Shown here: positions 1 through 9,631 of the stretch, piece by piece
How the letters are laid out: the number at the start of each line of letters is the position of its first letter
Numbering within the stretch: the stretch's first letter is position 1
Source: Sphingomonadales bacterium
Lineage (GTDB): Bacteria > Pseudomonadota > Alphaproteobacteria > Sphingomonadales > Sphingomonadaceae
Length of the DNA: 64,000 bases
Direction of reading: 5' to 3'
Assembly (NCBI GenBank): GCA_016704425.1
Contig: JADJAC010000010.1
Coordinates: 1-64,000 of the forward strand
The notes under the pieces: generated by a model
Told to the model about the DNA's origin: nothing
The model's input: the letters and a program-made list of their open reading frames with translations, nothing else
Database searches by the model: none
Program-made: the position numbers and the translations under genes

Positions 1-1257
1 TGAGAATTGTCGGGACCGAACGAGACCGGGTCAAAGTGTACCCGGTCGAGAGCAGCTTCTTCGCTTTGCACCTCCATGTCGAGACGGGCATCCTGGTGCG
101 CCTTGTCGCGCGCCAAAGCGGTGATGCCCTGCCCGCAAGTCGAAGATCGATTCCGGCGGGCGTCCTCGGCCAGCTTTGGTTTCGATGATCTTGGCCGTTT
201 CCGCCTTCGAAAAACCGCGTGCCCGCAGGAAGTCGCTGCGATCCTCGTCGGTGCGCGCGACGATCCGTTCCCTGGCTGTCTTGATGCCATTGATGAAGGG
301 CTGGGGCGAGGAATTCGCGAAGCCTTCCAGGGCCGGTGCTGCTTCATGGGCGAAACGGTTCGCGGCATACTTGCTGTGACGGATGCTGATTTCCTCGAAG
401 TCTTCGACGCCCCAGAGGTTCCGGTTCTGGCAGACGGCGCGCAGGTAGAAGCTCGCCATGCCCAGCGTCTTGGCCCCGACCTCGGAGTTCCAGCAGTAGA
501 AACCCCGGAAGTAGAGATCCGGGCGATCCGTCCGAGGCAGTCGGCCCGCTCGATCGGGTTGAGGTCGTCGACCAGGAACAGGAACACGTCCCGATCCGAC
601 GCATGGGGGTAATGGTCGTGTCGCGGGTGATATCGACGCGGGGATTGTAGATGCCAGTCGACCAGTCGAAACACGCCCGGCACCTTCCAGCGCCGTGTCG
701 CCGGTGCCATTGCCTGCGATCTTCTGAACCGCTTCACGACAAGTTCATGATTAATGAATCCGGCCATAGTCGGGCCGGTCACGGCGCGCAGTTCCAACCT
801 GCCCCCGAAAACAGGATCGTCGGTTTCGAGCGTCTTTATCTGCTCGGCGCGGTGAGAGGTCAGTCCGTATTGCAGGTTGATCGCCGCGAGCGGTGCCGGA
901 AGCTGACGCAGATAGGCTGCGGGCGCGCCCGCCTGGCTTGCCAGTTGGCCCGAAAGCTCCAATGGGTCGGCGTCACCGGAGCGCGTCCGCGCCAGGCAAG
1001 ATCAGCGCCAGGCGCTCAGGATTGTTCCGTTCGCCTCGACGTGGATCAGCGCAGCTTCGACGACGCGGAATTGCGACTGCGTTCGGATCGACCCCGCACC
1101 GCGCGGGGCCGGAATCGCCCCCTTTGACTGAAAGCGCTCATCGTCGGGCCGCGAAAATTACTCTGATGAAACCCGGCCAATCCGCTGACGCGAGGGAGGC
1201 ATCGACCTTGTAACCACCGCCCGCATCGCGGCGGGTATCGAAGACCTGCATATTCAT
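1..1257 (-). pseudogene. DUF932 (phage/plasmid-like) protein, frameshifted, 3' end cut by window edge
   Basis: Minus-strand remnants read in order as a DUF932 protein: MNMQVFDTRRDAGGGYKVDA at the start, then QYGLTSHRAEQIKTLETDD, WSTGIYNPRVDITRDT, DVFLFLVDDLNPIE, GVEDFEEISIRHSKYAANRF and ARTDEDRSDFLRARGFSK. Successive pieces lie in different frames, so the gene carries at least five small indels. The start is ATG at 1257-1255 with GGAGATG just upstream. The family is usually about 400 residues and is found on plasmids, phages and integrative elements; its biochemical role is not known to me. The extreme C-terminus runs off the window. Either a recent pseudogene or sequencing indels; the family call is firm. 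Confidence 0.8.
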
Positions 1258-1598
1258 GGAACATCTCCATGACGGGCGGCAGGAGCCTCTCTCTCGAGCC
1301 TCATCCCCGTCACGGCGAAGCCCGCCAGCCTCTCACTCTCACCTTCTCATGGGTCCGGTCCGCGCGAGGCATGGCAAGATTACCCACTTGAGGCAGAATC
1401 TGCACCCTGAAAGTAGGCGGGATTGATTACCTCGCCCTTGCAGGCGGAGGAAAGGCGGGGCTTGTCGCCTTTCCGCCTGCCCTTTAAACCTTGATCGCCG
1501 GTTCAGAGTGCGCGCGGGGCACCGACATACGCCGCGCCCTCAGGAGGCGCGTCCACGCAGAGGCGCGCGCAGGACGGAAGCGCGACTTCCCCATCCGT
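1258..1598. other. Intergenic leader of the DUF932 gene with a long hairpin
   Basis: No convincing gene. Positions 1440-1480 form a strong imperfect inverted repeat: GCAGGCGG, a three-base bulge and AAAGGCG pair with CGCCTTTCCGCCTGC across a short loop. It lies between the nuclease-like remnant (ending at 1599) and the DUF932 start, both on the minus strand, so it could terminate the upstream gene. No clear T-run follows on either strand. Confidence 0.4.
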
Positions 1599-2493
1599 CT
1601 ATTTCGGCCAGATGATTGCCCAGAAACCTCGATCTTCATCCGGGCATGCAAAGCCGAACCCGCTCACAAAATGCGAGCGCGCGGTCGTCTGCATTCGACA
1701 CTGCGGTTTCCGACGACGATCAGCTGCCTGCTCGGCCATTGCTGTTGCTGCTTGTAATCAAGCAACTGACCGATCGCCGGTGCGGATCCCCGCGCGAACC
1801 CTCAAGGTTACGGGCTCCCACGGTGGGTTTGATTTCGGCCATGACAGCGGGCCCTTGCTGTCGACATAGCGGAGGGTCATCCCGGAAGGTTTGCAGGAAC
1901 CTGACCCCTGGGTCGTACGGCTCAAAAACGCCTCAAACGCCTCTGGAGCTTGTCATGGCGAGGGCTGATGACTGCTTCATAAGCGTTCACGTAGCGCGAA
2001 TAATCATCCGGCGTAGCGCGTCCCGCCTTTCCGCCACCACGTCCACGCCATTTCGGTCCGTGCTGGAAGGTGCGGCTGCCGTTCAGCGGATTTCTGAACG
2101 CCGCGGACAAACCGGCGTGCATCGGCATTTTGCGTGTCCTGTGCGTACCACCAACTAGCCTGACCGCTCAGCCGGGTCCTCGCCCTAGCGTCAGGGTGCG
2201 CTCCTTGGTCAGCAGTAGTACGGCATCATCGTTTCTGGCCTTCACGCCCGGGAATGACTGGATTTCATCATCCTTGTGCCGCGCGGTCGGGTATTGGCCG
2301 TTGAACAATTTGCGGATGACGGTAGATCCGTGCGTTCCAGTACCATCCGACGATGCAGCGAGGATCATGCCCTTCAACCGGCGCGGTCCAGACGATATCC
2401 ACACCGTCGAGATTATTGGTCGCTCCGCCCCCGCGCCGAGCCGCTCGATGCAGACCTGCCGGTCATCGTCACGCTGATGGTTTCAGTGGCCAT
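1599..2493 (-). pseudogene. PD-(D/E)XK-like nuclease remnant, frameshifted
   Basis: Stitching frames on the minus strand gives one protein of about 298 residues, from ATG at 2493-2491 (MATETISVTMTGR) to TAG at 1601-1599. The middle reads RRLKGMILAASSDGTGTHGS and SFPGVKARNDDAVLLLTKER. The C-terminal third reads LRYVDSKGP, then AEIKPTVGA, AIGQLLDYKQQQQWPSRQ, LIVVG and RGFWAIIWPK. An Asp followed by ExK in a predicted strand and a downstream QLLDYK helix resemble the core of PD-(D/E)XK nucleases. I do not recognise the N-terminal half. At least four frame changes are needed. The nuclease assignment is inference from motif layout; a restriction-like role would fit the neighbours. Confidence 0.45.
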
Positions 2494-2675
2494 AAACAAA
2501 GCCCGTCGTTGCGAAACTCTCAGGAAGTTCAGTTCCTCGCCGCAATAGCCTTCGGATCTCCGGAAAACCGCCGCCGCCGAGCGGAGGATCCTTGCTGTTC
2601 CTGCCGGGCGTATTGGCCGCGTCGAACGGCAATGTTGCAGAAGAGTATCGGCATTTTCCTGCATAGGCCTCGCAC

Positions 2676-2807
2676 ATGATTGATCTTGCGGAGCGATATT
2701 CCGAGGCATCGCGAATAGCGAGAGAAATGGCGACGTTACTACGCAAGGACTGGCCGGTGTGGGGCGCACGGATTCGGGGCGTTGCGGGGACACCGCAGAA
2801 GGGGTAA
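2676..2807 (+). CDS. Possible 43-residue orphan ORF or gene fragment
   Basis: An open frame starting MIDLAERYSEASRIAREM and ending at TAA 2805-2807 has a helical, charged, protein-like composition. Most other frames nearby are arginine/serine-rich noise. It sits between the nuclease-like and TIR-like remnants, on the opposite strand to both. It may be a real small protein, the N-terminus of a broken gene, or chance. I see no strong ribosome binding site and do not recognise it. Confidence 0.25.
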   Translation: MIDLAERYSEASRIAREMATLLRKDWPVWGARIRGVAGTPQKG

Positions 2808-2892
2808 GCGGAGACAGCCAGATGGCTCCGGCTCAAGGGAAAACTTTCCTACTCCACCGACCTTGAAAAATGACCGAACTCGTTCGCATCCA

Positions 2893-4097
2893 TCAGATCA
2901 AGTCCGTAAGCTTCAGTACCTTGTTGAAGGTATCACGGACAGCATCAGTTACCGTTGCGGGTGGTAACTTCATCAGAACGAAACCCCATTCGACCCGATC
3001 TTCGAGCGCCACGGTCGTGCCTTCGCCTCGGCCGAAACGGTTCGGCCAAGCAGTTCCGGCAGGCCCTCCCCGGGCCGAGCTTCACGTGCCATGGGCCTTT
3101 GCCGCCGAGCATGGTTGCAGCTCGGACATTGCCTTCGATCCGGGCGACCCAGCGTTCGATTGCGTATTTGGTGGCAAGCACCATCGCGTCGTTGCCGCCA
3201 GCGAAGTAACTGGTGGCGATGCCCCAAAGTTCGCCGGTTTCCCGAGGACCAGCGTGTCGCAGTCGTCACGCCCTGCTCGCGGACAGTTTCACTGGACGAA
3301 AGGCGATAAGCCGCCTGTCGTCGGCCCCATAGTCTATGCCGCTGCGGCAACCAGGCGGCAACGGGTGGCGCCTGTAGGCGCTGTCGAGGACCTTTGCTGC
3401 TGAAGGCGACAACGACCACGAAGTGGGCAACGAACGAAGCAAAGCCGAACGGTGCTCCGGCTGGCTGGATTCCCGTTGATCCGTCAAGGCCCAGATTGAC
3501 CATGAGCGGTTCGCCGCCTCGATCCCAAAGACCCGGCAATTCTGGCTGAGATTTCTGCCAGCGCAATGGCTCTGCCGGTACGGCAGGCACAGCGCCGAGC
3601 GAAGCGCGGATTCTTTGCTCAAGCTGTTTGGTAAGGTCCGTGCGCCTTTGCGCAGTTCATCGATCGTGGACCCGGGAGGCAGAGCAAATGCGACAGGTCC
3701 TCGACGATGACGCATGTCGAACAGTAAATCTTCCGGGCGCGCATTGGTGAGCGCCGTATTCCAGACGGTGATGACCCGCTCGGTTCCGGCGTACCTCGCT
3801 TCGCGTAACGCAGTTCGATCAGCACATTGGGGTTGGCGACCTGCTTACCGCCGTCGAGACCGCGATGGGGGTGACATCGGCAACGAATACTGCCGCCTGC
3901 TGGATCTTCGCGAGGATCGTCGCGACGATATCGGGACCAGGCGCGTCCTTCGTGTCGTGATCGATTTCGGGGCGCTCGGCCTCTTCCACTTCGATGGCAA
4001 TGCGATCAAGTGCGGAGACCAGCGCATCGCGAATGATATTGCGCGTTTCGCGGGATGGCTGATCACTCTGCCATGACCAGAAGACTGTCTGCACCAT
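2893..4097 (-). pseudogene. TIR-like / deoxyribosyltransferase-like sensor protein, frameshifted
   Basis: It starts at ATG 4097-4095 with MVQTVFWSWQSDQPSRETRN, the hallmark N-terminus of a TIR-like nucleotide-processing domain (WSWQSD). It continues with ERPEIDHDTKDAPGPDIVAT, ILAKIQQAAVFVADVTPIAV, then NVLIELRYAKR, MRHRRGPVAFALPPGSTIDE and, near the end, WGFVLMKLPPATVTDAVRD, closing at TGA 2895-2893. Total span is about 400 codons. The pieces sit in at least four frames. Proteins with this domain are typical accessory and antiviral-type genes; the family resemblance is from memory of its motifs. The catalytic region looks conserved apart from the indels, so decay is recent or the sequence has errors. 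The partner gene, if any, is not evident. Confidence 0.6.
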
Positions 4098-4844
4098 TAC
4101 GCGGTCCCGTATCGGCGGAGTGAGACCGTCGTCTGAAAGCCAGGCGGTAACATCGACGACTTCGGGCAAAACGCAGTTGGACTCCCGCAAGTGGAATTTT
4201 GGCTGTTGGTGTGTGGGACAAAGATGAGTGCTCTCGGACAAGCGCCGCAAGAATAGGCACAGGCCGGGCAACGCGGTAGTGTTCATCCAAGGACTGCGGC
4301 CAGCATATCAAAACCGTCAAATCTCAGATCCCGGAGAGCTGGCAGGGAACCATTGCGCGCGTGCGCCGCCGACCCTTGATCTATTGATAGCGCAGGCGGT
4401 TAGCATCAAGCGAGGGCATCGTAGCTCTTCTCGGAATTTGCGGCCCGGCGCCATTAAACGCCTTACCCAGAACAGGTACTCCAGCCAAGTCTCGGTCAGG
4501 TTGTTCGCGGTTCGCAAAACACGCGCGAACGCAATTCCTCGGAGCCTTACGTGAAGAAGCAACAGTTGCCCGGAACAGAAAGGGGCTCTAATTCGATCAT
4601 CCAGGTTCTCTACATGACTTTCCATCTGGCAGCCAACATGGAGAGACCATGCGGAAATGCGCGAGCTTGCGCCCTTCGTGCTCTATGCCGAATAGCCAAG
4701 TCACAGAATTCCGCACCGCAATTCTGGACCGTTCTGCTGCAGCTCTCCCAGGGTTGCGACGAGCAACAAATCAGGACATCTTCCTCCACCACGCAGTGTC
4801 CATAATAATCAGGGTGGTTCGTATCGAAGCGGGGAAGAGCAACC
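4098..4844. other. Unassigned accessory stretch, 747 bp
   Basis: No gene could be supported here. A few pieces look protein-like, such as a minus-strand run reading LDEHYRVARPVPILAALV (about 4235-4290), VVDVTAWLSDDGLTPPIRD (about 4104-4160) and a plus-strand run MRELAPFVLYAE (about 4654-4690). None links into an open frame. Base composition is patchy and lower in G+C than the core genes. This may be another broken gene divergent from the phospholipase D-like gene. Confidence 0.35.
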
Positions 4845-6526
4845 ATGGCAATCACGGTAAATGCCTTCGCGTTTTGCTGACGATGTTTTGATCGCCAGGA
4901 ACCGGCCGCATGGAACGATAACTGGGCAGGCTTTTGCGTCGGAAAGCGCGACAAGCGGACCCATGACAGTGCGCCGCTCAAAGCCGCATTCCACCAAAGG
5001 CCGGAGAGGCGGCCGTAGGACAGGACGGAATTTCATCCGCTGATTCGCCAATCCGCCGCTGCATCTGGATCGACCACAGTGTGGGCCTGACCGATCAGGT
5101 TTCCTATCGGGTCATCCCGATGATTGAAACTGCCGCTGGGTTTGACCGGGATGACGCGAATGCATCGGTCTGGACCAGCCGTCGCTGGTTACGGGCCGCA
5201 CCGCTGACGGGATCTCGGCGTTTTTCAACCGCGGAACATTGATGTCGCAAGTCGTCAGCCGGCTGGTTGGCGGCGATGCATCAACTCAATCGCTGCGGAC
5301 CTTTCTCGCCAAACTCAAGGATCCCTGGTTACGTGGGGCGGCGCTATCTGTCGGGCGATCTGCGCAGTGTTGCTCGGGTTTTGGCCGACGCCGATCGGCG
5401 CGGCAATTCGATCTATGCGGCCATCTACGAAATGAACGACGCGGAACTGGTCCGGGGCTGAAGCCGTTTGGTGCGCGCAGTCATCTGTTGATGGGGAATG
5501 GCAGCGCCACCGAGAACTGGGTGATGACTGGCCTCCCACGCCGCGGGATTCGAGCTGTTCCACCGCGACCTGTCGAAGGCAGGAAATCCTCGCCAAGCGT
5601 CCACAACAAGTTCGTGGTTGAAGTCACGCCCGCCGGCAAGGCGCTGCGCGCGTTGACCGGTAGCACCAACTGGACCGTCACTGGCCTGTACACTCCAGCT
5701 CAACAACCTTGTCATTCTCGACCGTCCCGACGTTGCCGACCGGTTCCTCAAGCAATGGCACCTGCTCGTCGCGGCTCGCGACGACACCCAGCTGACCTTG
5801 TCGACGCCAACCCGCAACCGAAAGACGACAGCGATGCGACCCTCTACTTTGCTGCGACCAGGGGGCAGGCAAATTCGCGCCAGTGATCGAAGCGATCCGG
5901 AACGCCCAGCAAGGCGTGATGGCGCTGATGTTCACACCCGGTCAATCGCCGCTGCTGACCGAGATCCTTGCGCGTGCGGCGGAACAAGATCTATGTCAGG
6001 AGCGTTGTTTCGAGTGTGGAAGCGCAGGCTGACGACGGGTCGGACGCGCCCGGTAAGATCGTCCGGGTCAGCAGTCAGGTGATCAAGAGCGGCGCTGCGG
6101 CAAGGGATTCCACAACGATGTGCTGGTTCCCTCCGGTGTTCGTGAGAACAACCGTCCGTCTTAGGCCGAAACGGAATTCAATGTGGCGGAAATGCGGGCC
6201 GAGCACCTGATGGCGATCGTCCATTCGAAGACGATTGTGATCGACCCGTTCTCCGACGATTGCGTGGTGATCACCGGGTCGCACAATTTCTCGCCATCGG
6301 CTTCGCAAAAAGAACGATGAGAACCTGGTGATCATCCGGGAATAAGGCTCTGGCGCAGGCCTATGCCGTGCACATCAACGGCGTCTATTGACGGCTATTC
6401 GTGGCGCGCTTACCTCGTCGGTGGTGGCAATGCGGGGCATATTTATGCGCCACTCGACGGGTGGAAGGCGGGTGGGCGCGCCATCAGGAACTGGGTTTCT
6501 GGATGGGTGGCAATGGCACAGTCTGA
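4845..6526 (+). pseudogene. Phospholipase D-like protein with two HKD motifs, frameshifted
   Basis: Start ATG at 4845 (MAITVNAFA) follows GGGGAAG by a normal gap. Frame-hopping gives an N-terminal beta domain (DHSVGLTDQVSYRVIPM), then RYLSGDLRSVARVLADAD, RGNSIYAAIYEMNDAELV, a first HKD half-site VHNKFVV with TGSTNWT (5599 onward), VIEAIRNAQQGVMALMFTP, and a second VHSKTIVIDPFSDDC with TGSHNFSPSA (6219 onward). The end is ELGFWMGGNGTV at about 6526. Both His-Lys-(Asp) sites survive, as expected for a phosphodiesterase or nuclease of the PLD superfamily. Many single-base indels break the frame. PLD-type nucleases are common effectors in defence islands; whether it cut nucleic acid or lipid cannot be read here. 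Confidence 0.75.
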
Positions 6527-6632
6527 ACTGGCGTGCGCATAGCCATGTGTATCGTTTCGGAGGGCGACCGGATCGTGCTCCATCAACCGAAGCAGGGTTC
6601 GACCCAGGATCCTTTCAGCGAGCACCTGTGTT

Positions 6633-6709
6633 ATGTCCGAAATATGTTTACATTTTTCGGACACTCCGGAAATAGACAATGTCGAAATTGTGATACAAAT
6701 TTCGGACAT
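6633..6709 (+). promoter_or_regulatory. Triple operator before the AbiEi-like gene
   Basis: ATGTCCGAAAT at 6633-6643 and ATTTCGGACAT at 6699-6709 are perfect 11-bp inverted copies. A third half-site, TTTCGGACA, lies at 6655-6663. The last copy overlaps the ATG at 6708 of the antitoxin-like gene. AbiE-type antitoxins are known to autorepress through inverted repeats at their own promoter. A weak promoter may lie between the copies (TTTACA at 6647-6652, A+T-rich box near 6671). Confidence 0.6.
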
Positions 6710-7362
6710 GGATCTCAATCGCCCCGCCTCAAAGCCCTCATCCTCGACCGCATTGGCCAAGGCGTGGCGGGGGCTGTCTGGACGCCCACTGATTTCCTCG
6801 ATCTTGGCGGACGCGACGCGGTAGACAAGACGCTCCAGCGCCTCGTCAAATGGGGTGAATTGCGGCGGATCGACCGTGGCCTCTATGACAAGCCGCAGTT
6901 CAACAGCCTGACCCAGCAGCAAAGCGCTCCCGATCCAAGGGCAGTCATCGACGCCGTTGCCAGGCGCGACCAGATCCGCGTGCTGGTTGACGGTATGACT
7001 GCTGCCAACGATCTCGGCTTCACCAATGCCGTGCCGGCAAAAATCGTCGTGCACAGCGAAGCCCGGCCCAAGTCGATCAAACTCGGCAATCTCTCCATCA
7101 CATTCAAGCACACGGCTGCCAGCAAACTTCATTGGGCGGGTCGCCCTGCCATGCGCGTCGTCCTCAAGCCCTCCACTGGCTGCGCGACACGATACCGGGC
7201 GACGATGATGGTCAATGGCGCCAGCGACTGGCCAGTCTGCTGGCTGATCCCGTGCATGGGGCAGACCTGCGGGACGATCTTACCGACGGAATGACGACAC
7301 TTCCGGCCTGGATGCAGGAAATGCTGCGGCCACTCATCGCCGATGAAGAATCCGCCGCATGA
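6708..7362 (+). pseudogene. DUF6088 / AbiEi-type antitoxin, two frameshifts
   Basis: The protein reads MDLNRPAS, then LKALILDRIGQGVAGAVWTP, TDFLDLGGRDAVDKTLQRLV, RIDRGLYDKPQFNSLT and DAVARRDQIRVLVDGMTAAN, up to WAGRPAMRVV. The frame then shifts near 7,150 to ALHWLRDTIPGDDDGQWRQR and MTTLPAWMQEMLRPLIADEE. This is the DUF6088 family of AbiEi-like antitoxins: an N-terminal winged helix and a C-terminal antitoxin domain. A second frame break lies between the ATG at 6708 and LKALIL. In type IV toxin-antitoxin pairs the partner is an AbiEii nucleotidyltransferase; the next frame does not look like one. The gene lies just behind its operator-like repeats. Confidence 0.72.
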
Positions 7363-7560
7363 ATGCTGCGCGCAGTGGCGCAGAACCACCCGCGTTCGAT
7401 GCAGTGATTGATGCTATTGCCACATTGGAGGCCGACTTGAACGCTCAGGGGCGGCAACCGTGACGAGCTTCTTTCAGCCGATCTTCTCGCCTGGCTCCTC
7501 AAACGGACATTTGCCGACAGCAATTTCGGTGATTACCCGGTGATTGCTGGAGCAGTTTCA
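7359..7560 (+). pseudogene. Truncated ORF coupled to the antitoxin-like gene
   Basis: ATG at 7359 overlaps the preceding stop (ATGA). It reads FDAVIDAIATLEADLNAQG and then, after a one-base shift near 7,450, RDELLSADLLAWLLKRTFAD and SNFGDYPVIAGA. After about 7,560 the residues stop looking conserved, so the 3' part seems to be lost at this point. It lacks the usual AbiEii toxin motifs, such as EKDFWV. I do not recognise the family. The 100 bp that follow, up to the next gene, show no feature and may mark the edge of the accessory tract. Confidence 0.4.
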
Positions 7561-7661
7561 GACCCACCAAAACAGGCAAAAAACGACGCGGAGTCAGATA
7601 GATGGTTGAAAAGCGACACAAAATCTGGTATTTCCGGTATTTGCGTGTCGCAGCATGAACG

Positions 7662-8216
7662 TCAGTTCAGAAGCGGCGGGCAGTCTTCGTCCTTGTCGAC
7701 CCAGGCGGGGTAAAAGCTCGGCTCACGCATTGACCAGGCAGGCGCGGTCGCGGCATTCTCGCTGATCGATTGCAAGAGGTCGAGCCGCCGTTCTGGCGCG
7801 ATGTGCGGGAGCGAAGCCGCCGCGCAAAATGCGCCCGGAAGCCAGGGGCGCGCCGCTGCACCGATCAGCCGTTCGTAAAGGAAGCGATAGGCGCTGAAGC
7901 TCGGCAAACGATCCTGCGAGAGGTCGAACGCAGAGACAGTCACCAAGGGCGCCATGAACGGCTCCACCCATTCAAGCCCCAAATCTTCGGGAACACGACC
8001 GCGGATTTCAGAGAGCTTTTCATACACCCGTTCCTGCACCCGGATACCGGCACGTTCGACCACATCGCGCGACCAACGCTGGCAGGCATCCGTGCGTTCG
8101 AGCCCCACATCAAGCGAACGGCGGATATACCGCTGGGTGCCAGCCGGAAAACTCGCAAATTCCTTTAGCTCGGCAATGGCGAGCGCGCCTTCTGCAGGAA
8201 TGGGTCCGGTTGTCAC
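7662..8216 (-). CDS. Hypothetical protein preceded by a PhaR-like operator
   Basis: An intact frame of 184 residues (MTTGPIPAEGALAIAELKEF to DEDCPPLLN). It has no obvious signal peptide or membrane helix, is moderately acidic, and predicts as mostly helical in its first 100 residues (RWSRDVVERAGIRVQERVYE). I do not recognise a domain. It is the only unbroken gene in the first 8.3 kb. Its upstream region (8238-8260) holds a palindrome almost identical to the two elements flanking the phasin promoter at 15,972 and 16,020. That suggests the same regulator controls it and a role in polyhydroxyalkanoate granule metabolism (inference). Confidence 0.6.
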   Translation of the reverse strand: MTTGPIPAEGALAIAELKEFASFPAGTQRYIRRSLDVGLERTDACQRWSRDVVERAGIRVQERVYEKLSEIRGRVPEDLGLEWVEPFMAPLVTVSAFDLSQDRLPSFSAYRFLYERLIGAAARPWLPGAFCAAASLPHIAPERRLDLLQSISENAATAPAWSMREPSFYPAWVDKDEDCPPLLN

Positions 8217-8237
8217 ATGCCCCCCTCAACAAAGTTC

Positions 8238-8260
8238 ATGTTGCAATGCACAATGCAACA
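8238..8260. promoter_or_regulatory. PhaR-like operator upstream of the hypothetical gene
   Basis: Arms TGTTGCA (8239-8245) and TGCAACA (8254-8260) are perfectly inverted around 8 bp. The 16 bases ATGTTGCAATGCACAA at 8238-8253 match the phasin element at 15972-15987 at 15 of 16 positions. The site lies 22-44 bp before the ATG at 8216. Confidence 0.6.
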
Positions 8261-8320
8261 CAGGTCAAAGGACTTGGCAAGAAGATTGTCGCTCATTTCA
8301 TCGCAAGGCAGATGGGTGTG

Positions 8321-9428
8321 TCATTTCGGCGTCAGTTTGAGCAGGCGAGCCGTTTCGCCATCCTCGCTGTCCTCAAGCAGCCAGATCGCGCCGTCCGGAC
8401 CCTGTTCGACCTCACGGATGCGACTGTCCATCGCCCATTGATCGGCCTTGACGGCCCTCTCTCCATCGAGATCGATGCGGATCAGCGCTTCGCCTCCCAG
8501 TGCACCGATAAAGGCGTCGCCCTGCCATTGGGGAAAGGCTTTGCCTGAATAGATCATCAGGCTGCCGGGGAGATTGACGGGTTCCACCAGACCTTGGGCG
8601 CCTGGTACCCGTCTCCAGCCCTGTGGTCGGGAATGTCGCGACCGTCATAGTGCGTCCCGTTCGATGCCCGCGGCCAGCCATAATTGGCGCCGCGCACGAC
8701 AAGGTTGACCTCATCCCCGCCGCGCGGGCCCATTTCAATTTCCCACAGCCGGCCCGCTCCGTCAAAGGCAATGCCAAGCGGGTTGCGGTGGCCAAGGCTC
8801 CATATTTGCGCGCGCAGCCCTGATCGTACCAAGGATTGTCCGAAGGGATCATTCCGGCATCGGTCAACCGCACGATCTTGCCGAGATTCATGTCCGGATT
8901 TTGCGCAGGATCGAATTTCTGGCGCTCTCCGCTCGAAATATAGAGCATTCCATCGGGTCCGAACGCCAGCCGATGCCCGAAATGCCCATTGCCGGAAACC
9001 TTGGGTTCCTGCCGCCAGATGACCTGCAGACCGTCTAGACGAGCGCCTGCGGTATCCTCCACCAGCCTGGCGCGGCCAACAGCAGCACCCTTGCCACCCT
9101 GTCCCGCTTCGACCCAGCTCAGATAGACAAGGCGGTTGTCCGCGAAGTCGGGATGAAGAATCACGTCCCCCATTCCGCCCTGCCCGCCATAGACAGGCTG
9201 CGGACCGCCGCTGACCAGCCGGGCGGGCTCGCCTTCGCGCCACAGCTTGATGGAGCCGCGCTTCTCCGTGACCAGGGCGCGACCATCTGGCAGGAACGTC
9301 ATTGCCCATGGCTCGATGAAGGTTGAGGCTTCGGCGATGGCAAATGGCGGCGGGCCGGATGACGAATCGCTGCTCGAGCCACAGGCAACCAGTGCAATGG
9401 GGATCAGCAAACCGAACGAACGCAACAT
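8321..9428 (-). pseudogene. PQQ-dependent sugar dehydrogenase (YliI/Gcd-B type), two frameshifts
   Basis: Start ATG 9428-9426 gives a lipoprotein signal MLRSFGLLIPIALVACGSSS (lipobox VALVAC-type, so a lipid-anchored envelope protein). Beta-propeller motifs follow: EPWAMTFLPDGRALVTEK, GGQGGMGDVILHPDFADN and SGNGHFGHRLAFGPDGMLY. The frame breaks near 8,840 before RAQIWSLGHRNPLGIAFDGA, and again near 8,570, where PSISPA runs into SLMIYSGKAFPQWQGDAF. Each break is repaired by adding one base, giving about 369 residues, the usual length for soluble aldose sugar dehydrogenases that oxidise sugars with PQQ. With repair the protein looks fully functional, so sequencing error is a real possibility. 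Confidence 0.75.
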
Positions 9429-9631
9429 GATTGCCTCCACAACGGGGAAGCCAAAACTTAGCAACCTCCTGCCCGTTTCACCAGAGCAACACGAAGATGG
9501 TTCAGCTTGCCTCTTGCCTCCCCCATCCAATCGGCCTATCAGCCCCTCAATTCTCGACATTGGCAACATTGACGAGGTCGGGCCCGACGGGTCCGGCGCC
9601 GAGAAGTCATGGTTTTTGCACAGGAGCACGG

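Noticed and set aside
7359..7713. An AbiEii nucleotidyltransferase toxin
   Set aside because: Read in both frames, the segment lacks the family's diagnostic motifs; it is described as an unknown truncated frame.
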